From the NCBI GenBank assembly GCA_001002285.1, contig LCLX01000001.1, positions 357,067 to 421,066 on the forward strand: DNA of 64,000 nucleotides, read 5' to 3'. Below, one piece after another: positions 40,813 through 49,602 of the stretch. Positions within the stretch are counted from its first letter, which is position 1. Each line of letters begins with the position of its first letter. The notes under the pieces were generated by a model. The model did not search any database. It was not told the origin of the DNA and saw only the letters and a program-made list of their open reading frames with translations. This DNA comes from Microgenomates group bacterium GW2011_GWC1_46_15. GTDB lineage: Bacteria; Patescibacteria; Microgenomatia; UBA1400; UBA12028. Position numbers and translations under genes: made by a program.

Positions 40813-41928
40813 ATGGCGACTAAAAAGAAATTTATACCGGTTGCCCGCCCCTATATTGACTCCCTGGATAAAAAAGGTGTTTTGGAGGTTCTTAACTCCC
40901 GCGCGCTTTCCTTAGGACCAAAATACAAGATATTCGAAAAAAATATTGCATCGTACTGCGGTGCTACATACGCATCTACAGTGTGCAATGGTACAGCGGG
41001 TCTTCATTTGACGGTATGTGCGTTGGGATTAAAAAAGGGAGATGAAGTTATCACGTCTCCGTTTTCTTTCATCTCTTCATCAAACTGTTTGTTATTTGAG
41101 GGAGTGAAACCTGTGTTTGTTGACATAGAGGATGTGACGTACAACATGGATCCTTCAAAAATCGAAAAAGCTATTACAAAGAGAACAAAAGCTATTCTTG
41201 TGGTGCATATTTTTGGTCAAACGGCAGATATGGCGGAAATCATGCGTATAGCAAAAAAACACCGTTTATCCGTCATTGAAGACGCATGTGAGAGTTTGGG
41301 AGCACGTTTTAAGGGAAAAATGGCTGGAACAATAGGGGATGTTGGGGTCTACGCGTTTTATCCAAACAAGCAAATGACAACCGGAGAAGGTGGCATTGTA
41401 GTAACAAATAAACGAAAGATTCATATGCTATGTCAAAGTATGAGAAACCAGGGAAGAAATACCCACGGAGATTGGCTTATTCATGAGCGGTTGGGGTACA
41501 ACTACCGCATGGATGAGATGAGTGCATCATTAGGCGTAACACAGTTACGCAAATTAAACTGGATGATCAAGAAAAGAAGAAAAATTGCAGAGTGGTACAA
41601 AAACGAACTTGCCAATATTCCGCAGATTGTAACTCCAAAGATAGGGAAACAAAGGACTCATTCCTGGTTTGTTTATGTCATTAGAGTTCTCCGTGGGAAT
41701 CGTAATGCCATCATAAAAAAGTTGGCGAAAAAACATATTCAAACAAAACCATATCTTCCCGTTATCCACCTTCAAAAGTTCATGCGAGACATGTTTGGAT
41801 ACAAAAAAGGTAACTTCCCCGTTGCGGAAAACATTACATCACAAACCATTGCTTTACCATTTTATGTTGAGTTGAAAAAAAGCGATGTTGTTTTTATTTG
41901 CAAAACTTTAAAAGAAATTTTGGCATGA
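40813..41928 (+). CDS. legC: DegT/DnrJ/EryC1/StrS aminotransferase (LegC-like)
   Basis: 371 residues. PLP-enzyme features: TVCNGTAGLHLTVCALGLK, SPFSFISSSNCLLFEGVKP, VIEDACESLGARFKG (Asp for the pyridine nitrogen), and VYAFYPNKQMTTGEGGIVV with the Schiff-base Lys near residue 183. RLGYNYRMDEMSASLG and a PYLPVIHLQ tail follow. It transfers an amino group to the 4-keto sugar made by the dehydratase gene that overlaps its end by ATGA. Together with the hydrolysing epimerase it supports a legionaminic-type route. Full length. Confidence 0.92.
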   Translation: MATKKKFIPVARPYIDSLDKKGVLEVLNSRALSLGPKYKIFEKNIASYCGATYASTVCNGTAGLHLTVCALGLKKGDEVITSPFSFISSSNCLLFEGVKPVFVDIEDVTYNMDPSKIEKAITKRTKAILVVHIFGQTADMAEIMRIAKKHRLSVIEDACESLGARFKGKMAGTIGDVGVYAFYPNKQMTTGEGGIVVTNKRKIHMLCQSMRNQGRNTHGDWLIHERLGYNYRMDEMSASLGVTQLRKLNWMIKKRRKIAEWYKNELANIPQIVTPKIGKQRTHSWFVYVIRVLRGNRNAIIKKLAKKHIQTKPYLPVIHLQKFMRDMFGYKKGNFPVAENITSQTIALPFYVELKKSDVVFICKTLKEILA

Positions 41929-42884
41929 AAAAGAAGTTCCTCAAATTATTTAAAGGAAAAGTCATTTTAGTGACAGGTGGAACGGGATCCATTGGGAGTG
42001 AAATTGTCCGGCAGCTCCTACAATATAAACCCAAACAAATTCGGGTATACTCCCGGGACGAATCAAAACATTTCTTTTTACAACATGAACTTGAGCTTTT
42101 ACACGCACGTGTAGATATTCGTTATTTAATCGGCGACATTCGTGACAAAGAACGTCTAGACAAGGCTTTTAACAACGTTGATATTGTTTTTCATGCTGCG
42201 GCATTAAAACACGTGCCATTCTGTGAATATAATCCGTTTGAAGCAGTAAAAACAAACGTATATGGAACGCAAAATGTCATTGATGCAGCGTTAAAGTACA
42301 ATGTGTCAAAAGTTGTGGCGATCTCAACCGATAAAGCTGTGTATCCAAACACGATCATGGGCGTTACAAAGCTTCTTATGGAACGCATGATCATCTCATC
42401 TATGCATTATGCTGGAGAAGCAAAAACAAAATTCGCGGTTGTTAGATTTGGGAACGTTCTGAACTCCCGCGGTTCTGTTATTCCCATGTGGGTTGAGCAG
42501 ATCAAGCGGGGTGGCCCCGTTACTGTGACCGACAAACGCATGACCCGCTTCTTTATGAGTATTCCAGAAGCAGTTCATCTTATTTTTCTGGCCGCAATTA
42601 CCATGAGGGGACAAGAGATTTTTGTGCTCAAGATGGCTGAACGAAACATGTACGAACTTGCACAAGAAACCATTGCAAAACATGGAAACGGAAAGAAAAT
42701 CAAAATTCGCATTGTGGGGGCAAGAGAACGTGAAAAATTGCGTGAAAAACTTCATACGGAAGAGGAAAATGAGTACTTGAAAGAGAAAAAATCGTTTTTT
42801 GTGATATATCCCGATAGGGACTTATATGAAAAGAGAGAAAAAACGGTATATAAGGTAAAATCTCAAGTAAATGGATCGGGGTAG
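41925..42884 (+). CDS. legB: UDP-N-acetylglucosamine 4,6-dehydratase (LegB/PseB-like)
   Basis: 319 residues from the ATG at 41925 (ATGA overlap); an upstream ATG lies within the aminotransferase. Extended SDR: VILVTGGTGSIGSEIVRQLL, IRVYSRDESKHFFLQHEL, FHAAALKHVPFCEYNPFEA, VVAISTDKAVYPNTIMGVTK and RFGNVLNSRGSVIP. The catalytic STDKA is present. The position of the usual SDR Tyr is Met (MGVTK), as in several UDP-GlcNAc 4,6-dehydratases. It removes water from UDP-GlcNAc to the 4-keto-6-deoxy sugar, the first step of the nonulosonic route. The last gene of the plus-strand operon; its 3' end overlaps the convergent flippase by 22 bases. Confidence 0.92.
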   Translation: MKKKFLKLFKGKVILVTGGTGSIGSEIVRQLLQYKPKQIRVYSRDESKHFFLQHELELLHARVDIRYLIGDIRDKERLDKAFNNVDIVFHAAALKHVPFCEYNPFEAVKTNVYGTQNVIDAALKYNVSKVVAISTDKAVYPNTIMGVTKLLMERMIISSMHYAGEAKTKFAVVRFGNVLNSRGSVIPMWVEQIKRGGPVTVTDKRMTRFFMSIPEAVHLIFLAAITMRGQEIFVLKMAERNMYELAQETIAKHGNGKKIKIRIVGAREREKLREKLHTEEENEYLKEKKSFFVIYPDRDLYEKREKTVYKVKSQVNGSG

Positions 42885-44395
42885 GGCGGTGGTGTCGGTT
42901 TTTCTTTTCTTGCTGAAAGAATAGTATTAAATATTTTTTGGTTAAACGGTTTACTTACGAGAATAAATCCGAACATGATCCCAGTGTACACTCCTCCAAA
43001 GAGTATATATTGATAAAAATTATATGGTTGGAGATTGAATACGCGCGTAAGTGTGAAAAGAAGTACCGCGAACAATGCAAGCTCTCCATAAAACACGATG
43101 GGGTAGCGAAAGGCAATGATGTGTGAAATGACCTTACCCAGGAGAAGAACAGAACAGCATTGTATGAGGACAGCGGCAACAACTGCCCCAACAACGCCAT
43201 ATGTATAAATGAGTATAGAGCTTAAAACGATATTTATAATGGCAAGAAAAAGCGCAATATGTAGTCTCTTTTTAACAAGGCCGATACCAGCAGCAATCGT
43301 TGTAAAATAACTTGATAAAGAAGAAAAGAATGAAACAACGATCGCAATCATTAATGGAATCGTACCAAGTTCTGTCCACTGTTTACCAAATAAAAGACCA
43401 ATTGTTTCTTTTGGGAAAAGAAAAACAAAAATTCCAAAATATGCCGTAACGAGAGGAACAATTTTTAAGATTGATTGCATAAGATATAACATTTGAGCCA
43501 TTCCGCCTTTTTCTTCAAGATGCGAGACAAGGGGAAAGAAAAAAGAGTTGATCGGATATAGAAAAATTCCTGAAATTGCCGCAATGGGCATGACAACGCT
43601 GTACACTCCGACTTCCCGGACGGTTTTAAATAGCGTCAAGAAGAAAATATCTGTTGAGATAATAAATGTATAAATTGATGTTGTAAACAATGTCGGTAGC
43701 GCGTACGCGAACATTTTTTTACATAAACCCTTGTCCCAGGTTGTCTTTAGTACAACGGAAGCATGTTTTTTATAAAGTATATATGTATATGCTAACGAAG
43801 TAATAAGATATGCTCCGGACCACGCTAACGCATAATACAAAACGCGTGGAACATCAAAAAACCAAAAGAATAATGAAAAAACGAGTATAGAAAATAGTGA
43901 GCTAGTCTGAATTGAAGAATAAATATGTTCTTTTTGAAGTCCTAAAAACAATTTTTGTATTGATGAAATAAAACTATTTGTAATAAAATATACACAAAAA
44001 ATATATATAAGGTACTCAGCCATCGGATTCTTAAAATACACAAGCGCAAGCCATTTCGCGGAAAAGAAAAGCACGATAGAAAATAACATCGACGTTCCAA
44101 ATTCAATATACCGGTCATATGCGTGAATGTTCCAGACAGACTGTTTGTCTCCTTTTGCAAGAAATTTTGGAATGAAATAGGCCGCGCTTAATCCAAATCC
44201 AAGGTCGTTATATGTGATAAGAGTAGCAAACAGAGCTAATACGGCATAAAACAACCCATACATCTCTATTGAAAGGGTTCTGGACAGCAGGAGCCGGAAA
44301 GCGTATCCAAGTGGAGATGCAAGAAAGCTAAAGAAGAGGACAATCATTCCTCCGCGCAAAACTCGTTGTGTGAGTGGGTGAGTGTATTCTTCCAT
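42863..44395 (-). CDS. Polysaccharide flippase (Wzx-like, MVF/MOP superfamily)
   Basis: 510 residues with about fourteen hydrophobic segments spread over the whole length, beginning TQRVLRGGMIVLFFSFLASP with a conserved Arg-rich first helix, and LSRTLSIEMYGLFYAVLALF next. This is the architecture of O-antigen flippases. It should move undecaprenyl-linked oligosaccharides across the membrane. It starts as TAATG overlap with the methyltransferase gene and ends overlapping the convergent dehydratase. Having both a Wzx-type flippase and an ABC exporter in the same locus implies at least two glycans. Glycan specificity unknown. Confidence 0.87.
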   Translation of the reverse strand: MEEYTHPLTQRVLRGGMIVLFFSFLASPLGYAFRLLLSRTLSIEMYGLFYAVLALFATLITYNDLGFGLSAAYFIPKFLAKGDKQSVWNIHAYDRYIEFGTSMLFSIVLFFSAKWLALVYFKNPMAEYLIYIFCVYFITNSFISSIQKLFLGLQKEHIYSSIQTSSLFSILVFSLFFWFFDVPRVLYYALAWSGAYLITSLAYTYILYKKHASVVLKTTWDKGLCKKMFAYALPTLFTTSIYTFIISTDIFFLTLFKTVREVGVYSVVMPIAAISGIFLYPINSFFFPLVSHLEEKGGMAQMLYLMQSILKIVPLVTAYFGIFVFLFPKETIGLLFGKQWTELGTIPLMIAIVVSFFSSLSSYFTTIAAGIGLVKKRLHIALFLAIINIVLSSILIYTYGVVGAVVAAVLIQCCSVLLLGKVISHIIAFRYPIVFYGELALFAVLLFTLTRVFNLQPYNFYQYILFGGVYTGIMFGFILVSKPFNQKIFNTILSARKEKPTPPPYPDPFT

Positions 44396-45222
44396 TATTT
44401 TTCTGCCAAACCCGTTGTTATGGCTCCTTTATAAAAACAATAAAGTATCCACTTTAAAAGAAATAATTTCGTTCTCCACGGTATGTAACGCAAACCTGGA
44501 AAAGATATTTTTCGTAAAATATTCCAAGCCTCATTGATCTGGCTATCATCTTCGACCCTTGTAGTACACTTGATGTATTGAAAACCCTCTTTTATGAACA
44601 TATCCTTGAGCGGTTTGGGTGGAAGAAGCGTAAGGTGTTCCGGTAAAAGCATATACCAAGTATTCCCCATGACTTGAGATTGTACGCTTTCTGGATTTGG
44701 AGTTTCAACATATACGATTCCCTGAGGTTGAAGTACCCTGTGAAACTCCCGAAGCGTTGCTTGAACATCCAGTGGGGAAAGATGCTCCAGTGTTTGCAGG
44801 GAGATAATCATGTGAAATGTGTTTTTGGGGAAAAGTATCTTTGTCAACGACCCCTTAGAAAAAGCAACAGACGGGGGTAAATCTTTCTTTATGGTTTCAT
44901 CGATATCCATCCCGAATAACTTCATTGGAATTTTTGTTTTTGTATGAATATCTAATAGCGCTCGTAGCGCAACACCATCTCCACATCCGGCATCTAAAAT
45001 AAAAAGAGTTTGTTTTGGATAAAGACGATGGGTGCGTTGAACAATCGGGAGCAGTATATTGAAAAAAGAGGTGCGCAATATATGTTTACGGTCTGTATAA
45101 AATTTTTTCTGTTGCGCATTACGTTTTGTTGTATACCCCGTATAAGAAATTTTTTGAAGAGGAGTATTCCTTACATAATATCCTTTGTGTTTTGTGAACT
45201 GTGAAAATTGATGGTGTTTCAT
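44395..45222 (-). CDS. SAM-dependent methyltransferase (class I)
   Basis: 275 residues from the ATG at 45222, four bases after the upstream stop; a TTG 27 bases earlier within that gene is less likely. LFILDAGCGDGVALRALL near residue 80 is motif I, LFGMDIDETI the beta 2 region, IISLQTLEHLSPLDV motif II and VLQPQGIVYVETPNPE motif III. TWYMLLPEHLTLLPPKPLKD is typical of glycan-linked methyltransferases. Its stop overlaps the flippase ATG as TAATG. Possible terminal methylation of an exported glycan, by context only. Confidence 0.85.
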   Translation of the reverse strand: MKHHQFSQFTKHKGYYVRNTPLQKISYTGYTTKRNAQQKKFYTDRKHILRTSFFNILLPIVQRTHRLYPKQTLFILDAGCGDGVALRALLDIHTKTKIPMKLFGMDIDETIKKDLPPSVAFSKGSLTKILFPKNTFHMIISLQTLEHLSPLDVQATLREFHRVLQPQGIVYVETPNPESVQSQVMGNTWYMLLPEHLTLLPPKPLKDMFIKEGFQYIKCTTRVEDDSQINEAWNILRKISFPGLRYIPWRTKLFLLKWILYCFYKGAITTGLAEK

Positions 45223-45226
45223 AAAT

Positions 45227-46792
45227 TTATCTGCAAGAAAATACTTCAAACTGCGTATTTCCGAATAAATCAGTTATATCTGTCTGTGTATATTGTGGCA
45301 CATTCGAGAGAATCTTTCGAAGATTGGAGTCTGCCAAGGAAAACTTAGCAAGTGACGTTGGCCGTAAAATGATAGGCGCACATACCTTGGTTAATGGAGA
45401 GAGAATCTGTTCAATCAACGGATCATTCTGTTGGTTGGTGACAAAAGCGACTTCATGAATATCAAGTTTGCCGTTAGAAAGGAAGAGAAGTTGTGTTGCT
45501 ATTCCCCAATCTCCAACAACAATGGGTACGTTTTCATGCCTTACACGTTCGTAGAGTGGATAGATTGCACAGGTAAATGACCCCCTTCCACAAGTAGTTT
45601 TTCCTAAAGAATCAAAAGAGATATATGTCGAAAGAAAAATGATGAGATACATAGCAAAAATGCCATACAGGATAGATCGGCGTTTGAGGTGAGAGCAAAA
45701 AAGCGCAAGTGCAAGTTGTGGGATGGGATAGATAAGTAAGCGGTGGTATGAAAAAATAAGTCCCTTATAACTCATATACACGATGAAAAAAATGAAAAAA
45801 CTTATACCAATCCACACATGCTTTGATTGCTTTATTGTTTTATATGCTGATAAAAACCAGAGAAGTATACAAAAAACTGCTAGAACAGATATCATTTTGG
45901 GAAAAGTCGGAACTATTTCAAAAACGTAGGAAAATGTTTCCGGAATCTGGAGTTGGAAAAAGAATCCATGAAGTTTTTCGATGTATGCCGCAAGAGTAAA
46001 GCCTTGCAGTTTTTGTGCTGTTGCAAAAACGTTTATCCACGCTGAACGAACATAGTAGAGGAGGGGGGAAACCGCTACAAACATTCCCGCAAGAACAGAT
46101 ATTGTATTGCGCAGATTTATTCCATGTATAAGTTTAGAAAAATGATGAAGATATATGTGTTGAATAAATAGAGCCAGTGCAATCGAACCTATCCAAAAGA
46201 CTGCATCGAGTTTTGTATATATGTTTAACCCGGCGAAAAAACCAAGAAGAAAGAAAATAATTTTCCCAATCTTTCTTTTTGTGTACAACACATGAAAAAG
46301 AAATAAGAGAAATATCGCTTTGAGAAAAAATGGAAACACGCTTGTCCGATCAAGACGTTGTGTAAGAAGAAACTGCGCGTCAAACACGAGAAAAAATAAT
46401 GTATAGAGCGCTATTTTTTTACCAAAAATCTTCCATATACTTATCGCTAGAATGCAAAGCGACGTTCCAACAAAAAGGATATTCGCCATCCGTATAGCTT
46501 GAACGGAGGGCATAAGAAAGGTAAAAATGACTCTGGGAATAAACGCCATCGGGGCTCCAATGTATGGAGAAAGCATAATGGGAATGCATCTGTTTCCGAT
46601 GTGTACTGCATAGGAAAGAAATATGTCCGGATGCGGGCATCCTAGTGCGGCATTTGCTGTTAGTATTTCGTCGTACTCTAGCCCAACACGAAGATATCCA
46701 TAGAATGAAAAGGCGAAAAACAACGCAAGCAAAATTACCGCAATAATGATGGAAAATTTATTAGAATGGTATTTTTGAAGGATATTTTTCAT
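45227..46792 (-). CDS. GT-C-like membrane glycosyltransferase
   Basis: 521 residues, about eleven hydrophobic segments. After the first helix: YLRVGLEYDEILTANAA, with the Asp-Glu of GT-C outer loops, followed by GCPHPDIFLSY. Mid-protein LLTQRLDRTSVFPFFLK occupies the place of the helix-loop that contains IHYSR in the plus-strand copies. A soluble tail of about 100 residues has PIVVGDWGIATQLLF. It would use a polyprenyl-phosphate sugar on the outer face. It overlaps the 46789 gene by ATGA. Substrate unknown. Confidence 0.82.
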   Translation of the reverse strand: MKNILQKYHSNKFSIIIAVILLALFFAFSFYGYLRVGLEYDEILTANAALGCPHPDIFLSYAVHIGNRCIPIMLSPYIGAPMAFIPRVIFTFLMPSVQAIRMANILFVGTSLCILAISIWKIFGKKIALYTLFFLVFDAQFLLTQRLDRTSVFPFFLKAIFLLFLFHVLYTKRKIGKIIFFLLGFFAGLNIYTKLDAVFWIGSIALALFIQHIYLHHFSKLIHGINLRNTISVLAGMFVAVSPLLYYVRSAWINVFATAQKLQGFTLAAYIEKLHGFFFQLQIPETFSYVFEIVPTFPKMISVLAVFCILLWFLSAYKTIKQSKHVWIGISFFIFFIVYMSYKGLIFSYHRLLIYPIPQLALALFCSHLKRRSILYGIFAMYLIIFLSTYISFDSLGKTTCGRGSFTCAIYPLYERVRHENVPIVVGDWGIATQLLFLSNGKLDIHEVAFVTNQQNDPLIEQILSPLTKVCAPIILRPTSLAKFSLADSNLRKILSNVPQYTQTDITDLFGNTQFEVFSCR

Positions 46793-48636
46793 TGCGTTAA
46801 TACATACTTCTCATTTTGAAACAGAATACGGTGTTTTTGAGTATATTCTTGATACGTGGGTTCGGGTGATGTTGTGTCATAAAGAACGTTATTTGAGGTA
46901 GGAAGAGCGGGACAGTCTTTTTCTAACAGCGTTGGGCAAAGCTGAGCGCACGCGCCTACGGTATTTGCAACAAAGTACGAAGTAGATCGGACATTTGTTG
47001 TTACGAGAGTGCATGGAAGATTTTTTTTAATATGTTGAACGAGTGCACAATCTCCTTCATCTTGAATGACCCAATACCGTTGTATGTTCCATGTATTTGC
47101 GGTAAGAAAAAAGTATAACGATGGGATAATGCCGGAAAATACTAAAACAACTGAAATCATTTTTATAAAACCGCGTTTTTCCCTAAGGACTCCATAGTAT
47201 ATACAAATGAATGTTGTCCAAAAAAATGTTGGACGCAAAAGTTTGTTTAGGGCAAGTGAGGATGAGTCTATTTGGCCAAAATATGCTACGGAGAGGAAAG
47301 CCAACATAACTGTGAAAAAAAAGATTGACCAAATACGATCTTTTCGTTCCATAATAATTTGGCGAATAAGCAGGAATAATGCAAAAGCCCACAATACTCC
47401 AATACCACGTATGGTTGAAAAGTTTTGTATTGACGCGTATGCGGGCATAAGCGTTGCGTCTTTTGCATACGGAAAACCCCATAATAGTGGTTCACGTATG
47501 TGGACAAGTCTGACGATAATGTTTCTAACATATTCAGATTGGATGAGTGCGAGCGCAATCAATCCACAAGCAACGACAATCTTAAATATATGGAAATATG
47601 TTATATGAAATGTTTTTCTGTTTAAAAGGAATGACCATCCAAGAAATACCACGATACTCACAACGTATGTTAAAAGAAAAGCCTTATTTATGACATTAAG
47701 CGCGGTCGTAGAAAAAAGAAGAAAAAGTAAGAAGGGCACATGAAACTTCGCTTTTCCTTCCCCATATAAGGTAATGAAAAAGAAAAAATATACGAGAAAG
47801 AAAATGAGACCGAACCAAGTTAATCCTGCCAGTTCATAGAAAATTGGCGTGTACAGTAGTTGGTATGAGGTGTGGAGAAATACATTTGATGAAAAAATAT
47901 CGAAGAAAAAAAGACTAGGACCGGAAAATAAACAAGCAAACGCAATAAGACCAGCCACCCAAAACTTCCGAATGTGAAATATCTGCATAAATATTACCGC
48001 AAATAATGGAATAATCGGGAGAAATAATGTGAGTTTTGTCAGATCAAGCGCAGATTCTACCGATATGTTGTACATGATCTTCGTAAGAATGACGGGAAAA
48101 TATAATCCAACATGGTAATACTCATTGAGTATATTTCTTGGAGAGTACGGATCAATAAACGGATATGTGTTATTTTCCAAAAACAATTGAATAACGGCGT
48201 GGTGCTGATACTCATCATGTATTCCGTTTTTATACGTGAAATTAAAAAGCATGAGTGCGGAAAATATGGTAACGCCTGCTAAAAAAACAAGAGCATTACT
48301 CGATTTTCTTAATGGAGCTAAAAGACGGAATATTTCTTCTTTTCTTTTATAAAGTTGAATGAGTCCGAATACTGTATAACCAGAAAAGGACGCAATAAGC
48401 GTTTCGATAGGCTTTGGAGTGATATAGAGCAGATAGTACGCGGTAACAATAAAAAACCCGATTGAAATGTACGGAAGAAAAAGAAGTTTGAGCAAAGAAA
48501 GCCGTTCTTTCCCATAGATCCACAGACAGCCGCTGGAAATTAAAAGAAGAAATACGCTTGCGCCGAATATATACGGAAGAAACTCTGGAAGTAAAAAAAT
48601 TGTGTGAGTAAAAATAATCCTAAGAGTTTCTAGCAT
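46789..48636 (-). CDS. Large polytopic membrane protein, GT-C-like
   Basis: 615 residues with about fourteen hydrophobic segments. Four N-terminal helices precede an outer loop with YKNGIHDEYQHHAVIQLFLE and INEYY-like LNEYYHVGLYFPV. The His-Asp-Glu after a helix is consistent with a GT-C active-site loop, but the N-terminal extension of about 130 residues is unlike the ArnT-like genes here. A polymerase (Wzy) role cannot be excluded, since those proteins are also polytopic and poorly conserved. A soluble tail contains CALVQHIKKNLPCTLVTTNV. It starts three bases after the GT2 gene and overlaps the next by ATGA. Confidence 0.7.
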   Translation of the reverse strand: MLETLRIIFTHTIFLLPEFLPYIFGASVFLLLISSGCLWIYGKERLSLLKLLFLPYISIGFFIVTAYYLLYITPKPIETLIASFSGYTVFGLIQLYKRKEEIFRLLAPLRKSSNALVFLAGVTIFSALMLFNFTYKNGIHDEYQHHAVIQLFLENNTYPFIDPYSPRNILNEYYHVGLYFPVILTKIMYNISVESALDLTKLTLFLPIIPLFAVIFMQIFHIRKFWVAGLIAFACLFSGPSLFFFDIFSSNVFLHTSYQLLYTPIFYELAGLTWFGLIFFLVYFFFFITLYGEGKAKFHVPFLLFLLFSTTALNVINKAFLLTYVVSIVVFLGWSFLLNRKTFHITYFHIFKIVVACGLIALALIQSEYVRNIIVRLVHIREPLLWGFPYAKDATLMPAYASIQNFSTIRGIGVLWAFALFLLIRQIIMERKDRIWSIFFFTVMLAFLSVAYFGQIDSSSLALNKLLRPTFFWTTFICIYYGVLREKRGFIKMISVVLVFSGIIPSLYFFLTANTWNIQRYWVIQDEGDCALVQHIKKNLPCTLVTTNVRSTSYFVANTVGACAQLCPTLLEKDCPALPTSNNVLYDTTSPEPTYQEYTQKHRILFQNEKYVLTQ

Positions 48637-48639
48637 TGG

Positions 48640-49560
48640 TTATGAGTGTAACTTCCTTTGAATTCTCCAATATATATTCAGCGGAAACCTCGAGTGTGTC
48701 ATCAAATAATGGGCTCTCCAGAAGCGTAATTTTTTCCTCATCGTACGTAATCCCGCTGACACCTGTTGAGCAGTATCTTTTTCTTCTGGGAAACCCTCTC
48801 GCTCTGCCTGTTTTATTGTAATGAGCATATTGTACATTCCTTGGAGCAAAGAGAGTCCAACGCCCCTCAAGCCTCCATCAATGCCATTTAGACCGAGAAG
48901 TCTTCGTTCAAACTCAGAAAAAAAAGAATTTATAAGTACTTCCGAAGTAATGTGTTTTTTGGGAGACTGTTCTTGTTCTAAAGTTGTGTATCGATTCATG
49001 CGGGAAACAAACTCCTCTACGGTGTTGTAGTTGGCATGGACGATTGCATACTTTAGCTGTGGAGGAAGAAATACGGTTTTCCCCATCGGTTTGGGGTTTT
49101 TGTGAACTTTTCCGCCCCATTCTGCATGACCTTGTTTAAAAAGCCTGAGTTGATAATCTGGCCACCACCCCGCGTACTTTACCCAGTCTCCCCAGATGAT
49201 GTTTTTTCTTGGGAAGTAGTAACAATCTCCGAGTAATGCTTCTGGAACTTTCCCCATAAGGATAGATTGGATAAAAGAACATGTTTCAGGTTCTAAATAC
49301 TCATCGGCATCTAGCACAAGAATCCATGGATGATGCGCTTTCGAAAGGCCAAAATTTCTTGCGGGATCAGCGTATCCAATGTCTTTATATGAAAAAATAC
49401 TTTTTGTGTACTGTTTCGCAAGAGCAACGGTATTATCCGTACTCTGCATATCAACAATAATGATCTCATCGGCAAGATTTTTTACGCTCTCTAACGTTTT
49501 CATCAGTGTTGATGCAACGTTTTTCGTATGAATAACCAAAGAAAGGGGGGGAAACTTCAT
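48640..49560 (-). CDS. GT2-family glycosyltransferase (WaaE/KdtX-like)
   Basis: 306 residues: PLSLVIHTKNVASTL, EIIIVDMQSTDNT, and WILVLDADEYLEPET as the metal site near residue 90. GDWVKYAGWWPDYQLRLFKQ then contains the usual acceptor-side aromatic residues. It is a relative of the 7393 gene. The start at 49560 is backed by TGC-TAAAAT six bases upstream on the minus strand, so the mRNA is probably leaderless. It heads the minus-strand operon running to 42863. The sugar is not known. Confidence 0.87.
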   Translation of the reverse strand: MKFPPLSLVIHTKNVASTLMKTLESVKNLADEIIIVDMQSTDNTVALAKQYTKSIFSYKDIGYADPARNFGLSKAHHPWILVLDADEYLEPETCSFIQSILMGKVPEALLGDCYYFPRKNIIWGDWVKYAGWWPDYQLRLFKQGHAEWGGKVHKNPKPMGKTVFLPPQLKYAIVHANYNTVEEFVSRMNRYTTLEQEQSPKKHITSEVLINSFFSEFERRLLGLNGIDGGLRGVGLSLLQGMYNMLITIKQAEREGFPEEKDTAQQVSAGLRTMRKKLRFWRAHYLMTHSRFPLNIYWRIQRKLHS

Positions 49561-49566
49561 GCTTTC

Positions 49567-49575
49567 ATTTTAGCA
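49567..49575 (-). promoter_or_regulatory. Extended -10 promoter for a leaderless GT2 gene
   Basis: On the minus strand TGC-TAAAAT (49575 to 49567) lies six bases before the ATG at 49560. The TGC plus hexamer form matches the promoters at 20683 and 63169. No -35 element seen. Confidence 0.65.
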
Positions 49576-49602
49576 TCACAGTTTCTACAATAACCACAAC
49601 TA

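Noticed and set aside
41925..42884. Naming the dehydratase PseB and the product pseudaminic acid
   Set aside because: The next steps include a NeuC/LegG-type hydrolysing epimerase rather than PseG, and no PseH-like GNAT, so a Leg-type route fits better, though not finally proven.
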